Source: Alcanivorax sp. | GTDB lineage: Bacteria; Pseudomonadota; Gammaproteobacteria; Pseudomonadales; Alcanivoracaceae | Reading direction: 5' to 3' | Length of the DNA: 64,000 bases | Assembly: GCA_017794945.1 (NCBI GenBank) | Contig: CP051239.1 | Location: 3,028,692 to 3,092,691, forward strand | Shown: positions 9,295-17,305 of the stretch, in pieces | How positions within the stretch are numbered: the stretch's first letter is position 1 | Layout: each line of letters starts with the position of its first letter | The notes under the pieces: model-generated | The model's input: only the letters and a program-made list of their open reading frames with translations | Databases searched by the model: none | What the model was told of the DNA's origin: nothing | Position numbers and translations under genes: made by a program

Positions 9295-10413
9295 TTAGAC
9301 GCTCGATTCGGTGGCAGGGGTGGGGTCTTTGCGCGGTTCGGGGTGGCAGCCGGCCTGGCCGCGCCAGTCGGGGGCCAGGCCGAAGCGCAGTTCGCCGGTG
9401 GTGATGGTGCTGGTGCCGGAGAAGAAGAACATGCCCAGGGTGATCAGCTGCAGGCTGAGAATCACGCCCGGGCGCCACAGGGCCTCCAGGCCGGCTGCCA
9501 GGGAAGGGGTGGCCGCTGGCGTGGCCGGCAGCAGCAGGCTGATCAGCACGCCATAGCCGGCGGCCAGCAGCGCCATGCTCTGGTAGACCGAGAAGCGGCG
9601 GCTGCCGCCGCGATAGTCGGCGCGCAGGAATTCCGAGTAGACCCGCCACAGCTGGCTGCCCACCAGGGCCAGCGCGAACGCCGCCGCGAACAGGCCGTGG
9701 AAGAACAGGCTGGCGCAGAATAGCGCCAGGGCGGTGTGCAGTACGCAGGTGAGCGCCTGGATCGGCACCACGCGGACCGCCTCCATGTCGCCGGCGAAGG
9801 CGATCTTCTTGGTTTTGCCCAGAAACACATGGTGCAGGCGACCGAAGCAGCCCTTCGCCCAGCGCGGCGCCAGGTGCACCGGCTTGCCATAGCAACAGCC
9901 GAAGCTGATGCAGGCCAGGCGGCCGACGCCTTCGCCGAGCACATAGGCGATCGCCATGGCGGCGAGCAGTGGCATGATCGGCAGGGCGGTTTGCCAAGTG
10001 GCGCGGGCGATGGCGTCGGCGCCCCACAGCAGCAGCGGCGCCAGCAGGATACCGATGAAGCTGGCGCCGCCGACGGTGAAGCCATGGCGGTTCTTTTCCA
10101 CCACGCTGGCGATGATCTTGGCCGCCGGCAGGCAGATGGCGAGTACCCCGGCGGTGAGCCCCAGGGCGATGGTCAGCGGCACCCCGGAGGCGCCGGTGAG
10201 CACGATGAAGGTGGCCACCCCCAGGCCGCCGGCGAGGCCGGTGAACAGCCCGTAGAAGGTGAGGTTGAGGCCGCGCCAGGAGCCGTCGCTATTCTTCGCC
10301 AGGGGCAGGGATGCGACGAACTGCCAGCGTTCGCGGGGCAGCTCCCGGAACAGCACCCGATAGACGGCGGCGAACACCACGGCCAGGGCCAGTATCAACA
10401 GATCCGCGTGCAT
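9295..10413 (-). CDS. Prolipoprotein diacylglyceryl transferase (Lgt)-family membrane protein
   Basis: A 372-residue polytopic membrane protein. The motif GEGVGRLACISFGCCYGKPV region (about 160-180) matches the signature of the Lgt superfamily (GRxGCFxxGCCYG). It is longer than true Lgt and lacks the classic H-x-x-x-LYE motif that I could recognise, so it is more likely an Lgt-like paralogue of unknown substrate than the housekeeping enzyme. The start ATG at 10413 has GGGAGA in front; the much longer open frame upstream overlaps the GMC gene and is not coding. It is divergent from the GMC oxidoreductase. Confidence 0.75.
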   Translation of the reverse strand: MHADLLILALAVVFAAVYRVLFRELPRERWQFVASLPLAKNSDGSWRGLNLTFYGLFTGLAGGLGVATFIVLTGASGVPLTIALGLTAGVLAICLPAAKIIASVVEKNRHGFTVGGASFIGILLAPLLLWGADAIARATWQTALPIMPLLAAMAIAYVLGEGVGRLACISFGCCYGKPVHLAPRWAKGCFGRLHHVFLGKTKKIAFAGDMEAVRVVPIQALTCVLHTALALFCASLFFHGLFAAAFALALVGSQLWRVYSEFLRADYRGGSRRFSVYQSMALLAAGYGVLISLLLPATPAATPSLAAGLEALWRPGVILSLQLITLGMFFFSGTSTITTGELRFGLAPDWRGQAGCHPEPRKDPTPATESSV

Positions 10414-10563
10414 GGCTTTCTCCCGTGAAGGTTGTCCCTTGATCGGTACGGGCAGCCTAGGTCGGCGTTGGGGACGCGCCGGTGACAGGGCGGTGACGGT
10501 TCGGTGACCACCGCCGCGTGGACAAGGCGCGGTGACCGAATTATGGTGCATAAAAAAGCACTG

Positions 10564-10579
10564 GTACCCGTACGGGTAC
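10564..10579. promoter_or_regulatory. 16-bp perfect palindrome, candidate operator
   Basis: GTACCCGTACGGGTAC is fully self-complementary and ends 14 bases before the GMC oxidoreductase start codon, just upstream of its GGGGGA ribosome-binding site. Position and symmetry suggest a repressor site for a dimeric regulator; the regulator is unknown. Confidence 0.5.
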
Positions 10580-10593
10580 ACGGGGGATAAACC

Positions 10594-12162
10594 ATGGAAA
10601 GGGTAAGCACGCTGATTATTGGCAGCGGCTTTGGCGGTGCCGTGATGGCCTGCCGGCTGGCGGAAAAAGGGGACAAGGTGGTGGTGCTGGAGCGGGGCCG
10701 GCGCTGGCTGCCGGAGGATTACCCCAGCGTCAGCCAGCGCGATTGGCTGTGGGACGAGGACGAGCCGGAGCAGCAGAACGGCTGGCTGGATTTCCGGTAC
10801 TTCGGTGATATGAGCGTGGCGCTGGGCGCGGGGGTCGGCGGTGGCTCGCTGATCTACGCCAATGTCAGCGTGGCGCCGCCGCCGGAAGTGTTCGAGCGCG
10901 GCTGGCCGGAAGCGATCCGCTTCGACACCCTGCGTGAGCATTTCCGGGTCAGCGGTGAAATGCTCAATGTGCAGACCCTGCCGGACCACCAGTGGACCCC
11001 GCGTACCCGCCTGATGCACGAGGCCGCCGACAAGCTCGGCCAGCGGCATCGTTTCCGCGTGGTGCCCCAGGCGGTCAGCTTCGACCCGGACTGGCACGAC
11101 GGTCTGGACAACGCCTACAGCTATGGGCGCAGCAAGACCTGGACCAACGCCCAGGGACGCACGCAGGGCACCTGCGTCCACTGCGGCAATTGCGACCTGG
11201 GCTGCCCGGTGCGGGCCAAGAACACCCTGGATCTCAACTATCTGGCCCGCGCCGAGGAGCAAGGGGCGGAAATTCGGCCGCTACACCACGTGCGCTGGAT
11301 CCGACCTCTCCAGGGGGGCGGCTACGAGGTGGGCGCCAACGACCTGGACGCCCGCGCCTGGCGGCTGATTCGCGCCGACAAGGTGATCGTCGCCGCCGGC
11401 AGTGTCGGCTCGACCGAGTTGCTGTTGCGCTGCCGCGACCAGTACAAGACCCTGCCCAGGCTGAGCCGGGCGCTGGGCCGGGGCTGGACCAGCAACGGCG
11501 ATTTTTTCACCCCGGCGTTTTATCCCGACCGGCAGCTGGCGCCGAGCCGGGGGCCGACCATCACGTCCGCCATTGATTACCTGGACGGTAGCGATGGCGG
11601 GGCCCGCTATTTCGTGGAGGATGGCGGTCTTCCCGATGTGCTCGGCAATCTGCTGCGCCACGCCGGCAAACACCCCAAGCTGGCCCGTACCCGGCTGGCC
11701 GCGGCGCTGCTGGAATACCGCCGCGACAACACCCCGTTCGAAAACATGATGCCCTGGTTCGGGCAGGCCCGTGACGAGCCGGGTGGCCGCTTCTATCTCG
11801 GGCGCCGCTGGTACGCGCCCTGGAAGCGTGACCGCCTGCGCTTGAGCTGGGACTACCGTAAGGCGGAGAAGGCGGTGCAGGGGCTGGCGGACCGCCATCT
11901 GGCGCTCACCGAAGTCACCGGCGGGCGCGCCAATACGCCGGCCACCTGGCGATGGTTCAAGAACCTGATCACGCCGCACCCGCTGGGCGGGTGCAATATG
12001 GCCGATACCGAGAAACAGGGTGTGGTCAATCACGCCGGTGAGGTGTTCAATTATCCTCAGTTGTTCGTGGTCGACGGCGCCACGGTGCCCGGCTCCCTGG
12101 GCCTGAACCCGTCGCGCACCATTGCCGCGCTGGCGGAGTACGCCGCCGCGCAATGGCGCTGA
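10594..12162 (+). CDS. GMC family FAD oxidoreductase with ferredoxin-like Cys motif
   Basis: A 522-residue FAD enzyme of the cholesterol-oxidase-like branch of the GMC family, oxidising an unknown alcohol or sterol-like substrate. The dinucleotide-binding motif IIGSGFGG is at residues 8-15, and VGGGSLIYANV is at about 81-91. The C-terminal PHPLGGC motif region ends with the family's DGATVPGSLGLNPS FAD segment. Residues 194-204 contain CVHCGNCDLGCP, a CX2CX2CX3CP pattern like that of [4Fe-4S] ferredoxins. No signal peptide is seen. A 16-bp palindrome precedes the start. It is followed after 27 bases by a small hypothetical gene. Confidence 0.88.
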   Translation: MERVSTLIIGSGFGGAVMACRLAEKGDKVVVLERGRRWLPEDYPSVSQRDWLWDEDEPEQQNGWLDFRYFGDMSVALGAGVGGGSLIYANVSVAPPPEVFERGWPEAIRFDTLREHFRVSGEMLNVQTLPDHQWTPRTRLMHEAADKLGQRHRFRVVPQAVSFDPDWHDGLDNAYSYGRSKTWTNAQGRTQGTCVHCGNCDLGCPVRAKNTLDLNYLARAEEQGAEIRPLHHVRWIRPLQGGGYEVGANDLDARAWRLIRADKVIVAAGSVGSTELLLRCRDQYKTLPRLSRALGRGWTSNGDFFTPAFYPDRQLAPSRGPTITSAIDYLDGSDGGARYFVEDGGLPDVLGNLLRHAGKHPKLARTRLAAALLEYRRDNTPFENMMPWFGQARDEPGGRFYLGRRWYAPWKRDRLRLSWDYRKAEKAVQGLADRHLALTEVTGGRANTPATWRWFKNLITPHPLGGCNMADTEKQGVVNHAGEVFNYPQLFVVDGATVPGSLGLNPSRTIAALAEYAAAQWR

Positions 12163-12189
12163 ACCCTAGCCGGCAGGAAGCGAGACCTT

Positions 12190-12771
12190 ATGAGTGACGA
12201 TAACCGATACCATGTACGCCTGACCGGTGAGCTGATGGGCGGCGCCGACGCCGCCCGGGTGGCGGCGAACCTGGCGCGCCTGTTCAAAATGCCGGAAGAG
12301 AAGGCCGCCTTGCTGGTCAGTGGTAAACCGCGGGTGGTGAAAAAGGACGTGGACGAAACCACGGCGCGCAAATTCCAGGTCGCCCTGCGGCAGGCCGGTG
12401 CCCGCTGCGAGCTGCTGCCGGTGAACGGTGAAGCCACGCCCGCCGCGCCGGCGGCGGAGCCGGAGCGCGCCGAGCCGGCACGCCAGGAGGCGGTGGCATC
12501 AGCCGTCCCGGCGCCGGCGGCGACCGAGCATCGGGATGGAGAGATCGAGACGGTGGGTACCATCCGCACCGGCGGCACCGGTTTCAGCGGCGCCTTTGAG
12601 GTGGCGCCGGTGGGGGCCGACCTGGACACTTCAGAGCGTGGTCAGCCAGCGTTGGCGCCGGATATCAGTCATCTTTCAATGGCCGAGCCGGGCGCTGACT
12701 TGGATCCGCTCAAACAGGAGCGCGAAGCCGTGGTGCCGGATATCAGCCATTTATCGATCAAAACGGACTGA
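12190..12771 (+). CDS. Hypothetical protein with C-terminal duplicated motif
   Basis: A 193-residue protein that I do not recognise by name. The first 80 residues form a compact domain (YHVRLTGEL... VAANLARLFKM... ARKFQVALRQAGARCELLPV) resembling the small alpha/beta module that precedes other domains in some proteobacterial membrane proteins. Then follows an Ala/Pro/Glu-rich linker (about 83-118). The C-terminus holds a duplicated motif, GADLD... PDISHLS, at about 142-190. No signal or membrane segment is seen. It may be cotranscribed with the GMC gene. Confidence 0.6.
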   Translation: MSDDNRYHVRLTGELMGGADAARVAANLARLFKMPEEKAALLVSGKPRVVKKDVDETTARKFQVALRQAGARCELLPVNGEATPAAPAAEPERAEPARQEAVASAVPAPAATEHRDGEIETVGTIRTGGTGFSGAFEVAPVGADLDTSERGQPALAPDISHLSMAEPGADLDPLKQEREAVVPDISHLSIKTD

Positions 12772-12837
12772 TGATCGCGCGCCGAGGAAAACTCGACCTC
12801 AAGGGTTATCGCTGTCGCGGGGCAGTTCTACGAAGCC

Positions 12838-12990
12838 GGATTTGTGGGAGCTTGCTTGCAAGCGAAAGGGCGGCAAAGCCGGCCGGCGGGATACCAGAGA
12901 GGGTTCTTATGCGCGATTAACCAGGCCTTTGGGATCCTGCCGGGAGCTTCGCTCCCTTTCGCGGGCTGGGCCCGCTCCTACAGGCCGGCC
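12838..12990. repeat. REP-like hairpin cluster
   Basis: Three short hairpins lie between convergent genes: GCTTGC/GCAAGC (12850-12863), GGGAGC/GCTCCC (12942-12956) and GCGGGC/GCCCGC (12961-12975). The last runs into CCGCTCCTACAG. On the minus strand this reads GTAGGAGCGGGCC... GCGAAAG, close to the well-known REP sequence of Pseudomonas putida and relatives. Confidence 0.75.
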
Positions 12991-13533
12991 TCAGCCTTGA
13001 GGGCCGTCCGGTCCCTGGAAGTGCAGCATCATTTCTTCCAGCACGTCGGGGATGCCGTTGGCCATTTGCCGCACCAGCTGGCTGTCGTTCCAGACTTCAT
13101 CGAGGGCCGGGTCGTCGTCGACACCGGAGATCAACAGCATGGGCAGCAGCCAGGTGGCCATGGGGTCGTCGTCTTCGTCGCTGTGCCAGCGCTCTTCATG
13201 CAGCAGCATGCCGCTCAGGAAACCGGCGCACCAGGACGCCAGGTCGGCGCCGTCGTCCTCGCGGTAGGGGTCGAGCAGGCAGGGCAGGGTGATGCGCTCG
13301 CCGCCCAGGGTGTCCGTGAGCAGGCGGCCGCGCAGCTCGTCCAGCGCGCCGGCCACCGCTTCCGGCAAGGACATCTCAAGCGCCGCGCCGAAATCCGCCG
13401 GGCCGTCATAGGGACCCACGGTAAAGGCGCAAATCAGGCCGTGGGTTTCCACCCAGGAGGGCGCTTCTTCACCTTGGCCGGCGAAGTAGGTTTCCACGGT
13501 GTGTTTCAGGTGGGGGTTGGAAATTCCGCTCAT
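12991..13533 (-). CDS. YgfB/YecA (UPF0149) family protein
   Basis: A 180-residue acidic cytoplasmic protein of the UPF0149 group. The family hallmark W-C-x-G-F-L-x-G (here ASWCAGFLSGML, about 112-123) is clear, and the rest is helical and acidic. YgfB of Pseudomonas acts as a regulator in antibiotic tolerance; this copy may or may not share that. ATG 13533 is chosen. The frame runs further upstream, but that part overlaps the diguanylate cyclase gene. It lies 16 bases downstream of the cyclase stop, so the two may form one transcript. Confidence 0.8.
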   Translation of the reverse strand: MSGISNPHLKHTVETYFAGQGEEAPSWVETHGLICAFTVGPYDGPADFGAALEMSLPEAVAGALDELRGRLLTDTLGGERITLPCLLDPYREDDGADLASWCAGFLSGMLLHEERWHSDEDDDPMATWLLPMLLISGVDDDPALDEVWNDSQLVRQMANGIPDVLEEMMLHFQGPDGPQG

Positions 13534-13549
13534 ACTGTCGCCGCTGCCG

Positions 13550-14689
13550 TTAATTGGGACGGCAAGGATACCCGCTTGCCGACGCCCCTGAAACCGGCGC
13601 CCGCGCGCAACTGCTGCGCAGGGTGTCACGGCCCGCGGCTTTGGCCTGATAGAGCGCCTGGTCGGCCCGTTCGATAAACGCCAGCGCCGACTCGCCCCAG
13701 TAATGGCCGGCCAGACCGCAGGACAGGGTGATCCGTAGCGACGGATCGAAATCATAGCGTTGCTCGGCGAACTTTTCCTTCAGGCGGGTCAGGGCCGCCT
13801 CGCAATCCGCGTGGTCGGATTGCGGGAACAGCACCACGAATTCTTCACCGCCGTAGCGGGCGACCAGGTCCGAACGCCGCAAACACTGGCTGGCAAGCGC
13901 GGCGAAACGCTTCAGGACTTCGTCACCGGCGGGGTGGCCGTAGGTGTCGTTGATGCGCTTGAAGTGATCCAGGTCCACCAACGCGATATGCAGAGGGATG
14001 TGCTCGCGGTCGGTGCGGGAAAGCTCCTCCTCCAGCCGTTCAAGGAAATGGCGGCGGTTGAACAGGTCGGTGAGTTCGTCGCGGATGGCGATGCTGGCCA
14101 GCCGGTCGTGGGCCTGGCGCAGGGATTCACGCTGGGCGCGGAAGCGCTGCTGGAGGTTGTGAATATAGCCGCCCATGTAAACGAACCAGGCGAGGATCAG
14201 CGCCAGCACGCCCCACTGGCTCAACGACAGGGCAAGAATCTGGGTCAGCGGCAACTGCACCCACTCATAGACCAGCAGCACCGTGAACGACAGTTGGGCG
14301 ATCACCGCCATCACGATTTGCTGGCGGCGATCCAGGGAGAACACGCCGAACGTCATCATGATCAGGTAGAGACTGAGCAGGGCGCCGCGCAGCTCGCGGG
14401 CGTAGTAGAGCAGCAGAGTGATTACCAGGATTCCGGCGAACATCTGCACCATGGTCAGGCTGGGGTCCGTGAAACGCTCGGTGAAGCCGCTGCGCACCAA
14501 CACGAACACCAACAGATTGGCGGTGAACAGGCTGCCGAAGATCAGCAGATGGGGCGTGCGCGGATCGAAGGCGGCGATTTCCACGCCTACCACGGTGCCG
14601 GCCCAAAGCAGCAGGTAGGAGTAGATGGCCATGAGTTGCCGGCGCAGCCGCAGGGCCCGCTCGGGACGGTGGGAAAGAACCCGCTTCAT
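13550..14689 (-). CDS. Membrane-bound diguanylate cyclase (GGDEF)
   Basis: It makes cyclic di-GMP from GTP. The protein has 379 residues: six or so membrane helices (about 15-180, MASE-like), a short coiled coil (about 180-200), then a GGDEF domain. The active motif is GGEEF at residues 280-284. The RxxD inhibitory site (RRSD) lies five residues before it, so product inhibition is likely. The substrate-binding FKRINDTYGHPAGD stretch is intact, which supports activity. No EAL domain is present. The start is ATG 14689; a TTG four codons earlier is possible, and neither has a strong ribosome-binding site. Confidence 0.93.
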   Translation of the reverse strand: MKRVLSHRPERALRLRRQLMAIYSYLLLWAGTVVGVEIAAFDPRTPHLLIFGSLFTANLLVFVLVRSGFTERFTDPSLTMVQMFAGILVITLLLYYARELRGALLSLYLIMMTFGVFSLDRRQQIVMAVIAQLSFTVLLVYEWVQLPLTQILALSLSQWGVLALILAWFVYMGGYIHNLQQRFRAQRESLRQAHDRLASIAIRDELTDLFNRRHFLERLEEELSRTDREHIPLHIALVDLDHFKRINDTYGHPAGDEVLKRFAALASQCLRRSDLVARYGGEEFVVLFPQSDHADCEAALTRLKEKFAEQRYDFDPSLRITLSCGLAGHYWGESALAFIERADQALYQAKAAGRDTLRSSCARAPVSGASASGYPCRPN

Positions 14690-14883
14690 GTTGTTATTCA
14701 ATGCAAAGGCCCGCCTGGTTTTTGCCGCCCTGGCTGCTTCTCAAGGTGTCCGGCCCCTGAGATGAACGCTGCATCTCATACTTTATCATTGTGTCACAGG
14801 TCACACTTTAGTCTCTGCTGGTACCAAAGCAAGGGTATGACTTGCCGGTCACACCGAAATAGTGCCAGACTCGTCGAGTTAAA

Positions 14884-14893
14884 CAAACGTTTG
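14884..14893. promoter_or_regulatory. CAAACGTTTG palindrome, candidate TetR-type operator
   Basis: A perfect 10-bp palindrome inside AAACAAACGTTTGATT lies 20 bases before the first acyl-CoA dehydrogenase start. CAAAC/GTTTG half-sites are typical of TetR-family regulators of fatty acid genes. The spacing differs from the PsrA consensus, so the regulator is not assigned. Confidence 0.4.
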
Positions 14894-14913
14894 ATTGGTT
14901 TTATGAGGATGCC

Positions 14914-16011
14914 ATGTCCACCGATTTGCCTATCGATCTGAGATTGTCCGAGGAGCAGCGCATCAGCCGCGAAGGTATGCGCCGCTTTGCCTCGCAAACA
15001 CTGGCCCCCGGCGCCCGTGCCGCCGACGAGGCGGCGACCGCCGATCCCCAGGTGCTGGCGGGCATCGCCGGCTTCGGGCTGACCTTGATGAGCCTGCCCG
15101 AAGCCCTGGGCGGCGCCGGGCTGCCGCGCTCGCCGATGGGCAACGTGCTCGCCTGCGAGGACCTTGGGGAAGGCGACCTGAGCCAGAGCCTGGCGGCGCT
15201 GGCCCCCCTGGGCGTGGTCAACGCGCTGCTCGATTTTGGCGACGACGCCCAGCACGAAGCCTGGCTGCCGCGTTTTGCCAGCGAAGAGCCGGTGCCGGCG
15301 GCGGTGGCATTGGCGGAGCCGCGCGCCACCTTCGAGCCCGGCGACCCGCGCACCAGTGCCCGTCGGGACGGCGACGATTATATCCTGGACGGTGAAAAAT
15401 GCCTGATTCCGCTGGTCGAGCAGTGCCAGCTGTTCCTGGTGGTGGCCGCCGCCGACGACGGCCCGGCGGCGTTCATTGTCGAGGCGGACAGCGACGGCCT
15501 GAGCCGGGCGCGGCAGGATTACATGGGCCTGCGCAGCGCCGAGCCGGGTACCCTGACCCTGGAAGGGGTGCGGGTGCCGGCCGCGCAGCGCCTCGCCAAC
15601 TTCGATCTGGAGCGGCTGGTGAGTCTTTCCCGGATCGGGCTGGCGGCGCTGGCCACCGGGTGCTGCCAGGCGGTGCTGGAGCAGTGCGTGCCCTACGCCC
15701 TGGAGCGCAAGGCGTTCGGTGAAGCCATCGCCCGCCGTCAATCGGTGGCGTTCATGATCGCCGACATGGGCATCGAGATCGAAGGCATGCGTCTTCTCAC
15801 CTGGCGGGCCGCCAGCCGTGCGGAGCAGGGCCTGCCGTTCCAGCGCGAGGCTTATCTGGCGTTTCTGCAGAGCATGGAAAAAGCCATGCGCATCGCCACC
15901 GACGGCGTGCAGGTGTTCGGCGGGGCCGGCTTCGTGCGCGATTACCCACTGGAAATGTACTACCGGAACCTGCGTGGCCTGTCGGCCCTGCACGGCGCGC
16001 TGATGGTGTAA
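14914..16011 (+). CDS. Acyl-CoA dehydrogenase-like protein lacking the usual catalytic Glu
   Basis: A 365-residue flavoprotein of the acyl-CoA dehydrogenase fold: N-terminal helical domain, middle beta domain (AVALAEPRATFEPGD), and C-terminal helical domain with RKAFGEAIARRQSVAFMIADM. It would oxidise an acyl-CoA at the alpha-beta bond. The C-terminus ends VFGGAGFVRDYPLEMYYRN then LSALHGALMV, so His360 stands where the canonical YEGT glutamate lies, and the usual last helix is missing. A Glu233 in FDLERLV sits where isovaleryl-CoA dehydrogenase has its base. It is coupled to the next gene, 11 bases away. Confidence 0.85.
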   Translation: MSTDLPIDLRLSEEQRISREGMRRFASQTLAPGARAADEAATADPQVLAGIAGFGLTLMSLPEALGGAGLPRSPMGNVLACEDLGEGDLSQSLAALAPLGVVNALLDFGDDAQHEAWLPRFASEEPVPAAVALAEPRATFEPGDPRTSARRDGDDYILDGEKCLIPLVEQCQLFLVVAAADDGPAAFIVEADSDGLSRARQDYMGLRSAEPGTLTLEGVRVPAAQRLANFDLERLVSLSRIGLAALATGCCQAVLEQCVPYALERKAFGEAIARRQSVAFMIADMGIEIEGMRLLTWRAASRAEQGLPFQREAYLAFLQSMEKAMRIATDGVQVFGGAGFVRDYPLEMYYRNLRGLSALHGALMV

Positions 16012-16022
16012 GGAGAGATTCC

Positions 16023-17231
16023 ATGATCAATTTTGAACTGCCCAAGTCCCTGAAAAATCTCCAGAACATGACCCATCAGCTCGCCGAGCAGGGGTTCCGG
16101 CCGATTTCCCGCAAGTACGACCGCATTGAGCACGGCGACACCCCGGCGGAGCTCAAACCGCTGGCGCAGATGATCGCCGCCGGCCGCCCCCGGGGCGGCG
16201 GCAAAGGCGACAAGGCGGAGGCCGATCCGGATGCGGTCAAGAACGGCAGCAACCTGATGGGCATCGTCAGCGTCGAGGAGATGTGCTGGGGCGATACCGG
16301 CCTGATGCTGTCCCTGCCGGCCTCCGGGCTCGGCAACGCGGCGATCCAGGCGGTCGGCACACCGGAGCAGAAAGAGCAGTACGGCAAGCTCTATTGCGCC
16401 ATGGCGATCACCGAGCCGGGCGCCGGCTCCGACTCGGCGGCGATCAGCACCACCGCCCGCCGTGACGGCGACGAGTGGGTGCTCAACGGTGAGAAGATCT
16501 ACTGCACCGGCGGCCAGCGCTGCGACGCCGTGGTGGTGTGGGCGACGCTGGACAAGTCGCTGGGCAAGGCGGCGATCAAGTCGTTCATCGTGCCCCGTGA
16601 CAACCCGGGCATGCAGCTGGTGCGGGTGGAAGACAAGATGGGTCTGCGCATCTCCGACACCGCCGCCCTGGCGCTCAGCGATTGCCGCATCCCGGCGGAC
16701 CATGTGCTCGGCTCGGCGGAGATCGCCGACACCGAAGCGGCGCGCAAGAAGGCCTTCGGCGGCGTCATGCAGACCTTCGACAACACCCGGCCGATGGTCG
16801 CCGCCATGGCCCTGGGCGTGGCCCGCGCGGCGCTGGAAATCACCACGGAAATTCTGGAAAAAGAAGGGGTTAAGGCGGATTTCTCGAAATCACCTTATAA
16901 CTCCAGTGCTATCGAGCTGGCGCTTTACCGCCTGGAGGCGGACCTGGACGCGGCCCGTTTGATGACCTACAAGGCGGCCTGGATGGCGGACAACGGCCAG
17001 GCCAATTCCAAGGAGGCCTCCATGTGCAAGGCCAAGGCCGGGCGCATGGGCAACGAGGTGACGCTCCAGTGCGTGGCGCTGTGCGGCGAGCTGGGCTACT
17101 CCGAGCGCTACCTGCTGGAGAAGCTGGCCCGGGATTCCAAGATCATCGACATCTTCGAGGGTACCCAGCAAATCCAGCAACTGATCGTCGCCCGCCATTT
17201 GCTGGGGTTGTCCTCCCGGGAATTGAAATGA
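16023..17231 (+). CDS. Acyl-CoA dehydrogenase
   Basis: A 402-residue acyl-CoA dehydrogenase with intact motifs: AITEPGAGSDSAAIST (FAD/substrate loop, about 123-140), GEKIYCTGG, and the C-terminal IFEGTQQIQ with the catalytic glutamate at residue 379. The N-terminal domain has a Gly/Lys-rich insert (RGGGKGDKAEAD, about 59-70) not typical of medium- or short-chain enzymes. The partner gene upstream belongs to the same fold. The two may form a hetero-oligomer or act on different substrates. The start has AGGAGA. Confidence 0.92.
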   Translation: MINFELPKSLKNLQNMTHQLAEQGFRPISRKYDRIEHGDTPAELKPLAQMIAAGRPRGGGKGDKAEADPDAVKNGSNLMGIVSVEEMCWGDTGLMLSLPASGLGNAAIQAVGTPEQKEQYGKLYCAMAITEPGAGSDSAAISTTARRDGDEWVLNGEKIYCTGGQRCDAVVVWATLDKSLGKAAIKSFIVPRDNPGMQLVRVEDKMGLRISDTAALALSDCRIPADHVLGSAEIADTEAARKKAFGGVMQTFDNTRPMVAAMALGVARAALEITTEILEKEGVKADFSKSPYNSSAIELALYRLEADLDAARLMTYKAAWMADNGQANSKEASMCKAKAGRMGNEVTLQCVALCGELGYSERYLLEKLARDSKIIDIFEGTQQIQQLIVARHLLGLSSRELK

Positions 17232-17305
17232 GTCGCGGCGGCCGGCCGATCTGCTAGCATGCGGAACATTGATACGCATTCAATGTTCCCTTACAGGAGT
17301 CCGGT

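Noticed and set aside
10414..11262. N-terminal extension of the Lgt-like gene
   Set aside because: The frame continues upstream but is antisense to the GMC gene. The ATG at 10413 has a good ribosome-binding site.
14791..14820. GTGT/ACAC repeat near TGTGTCACAGGTCACAC as a CRP-type site
   Set aside because: The half-sites are too short and badly spaced for a CRP/Vfr consensus.
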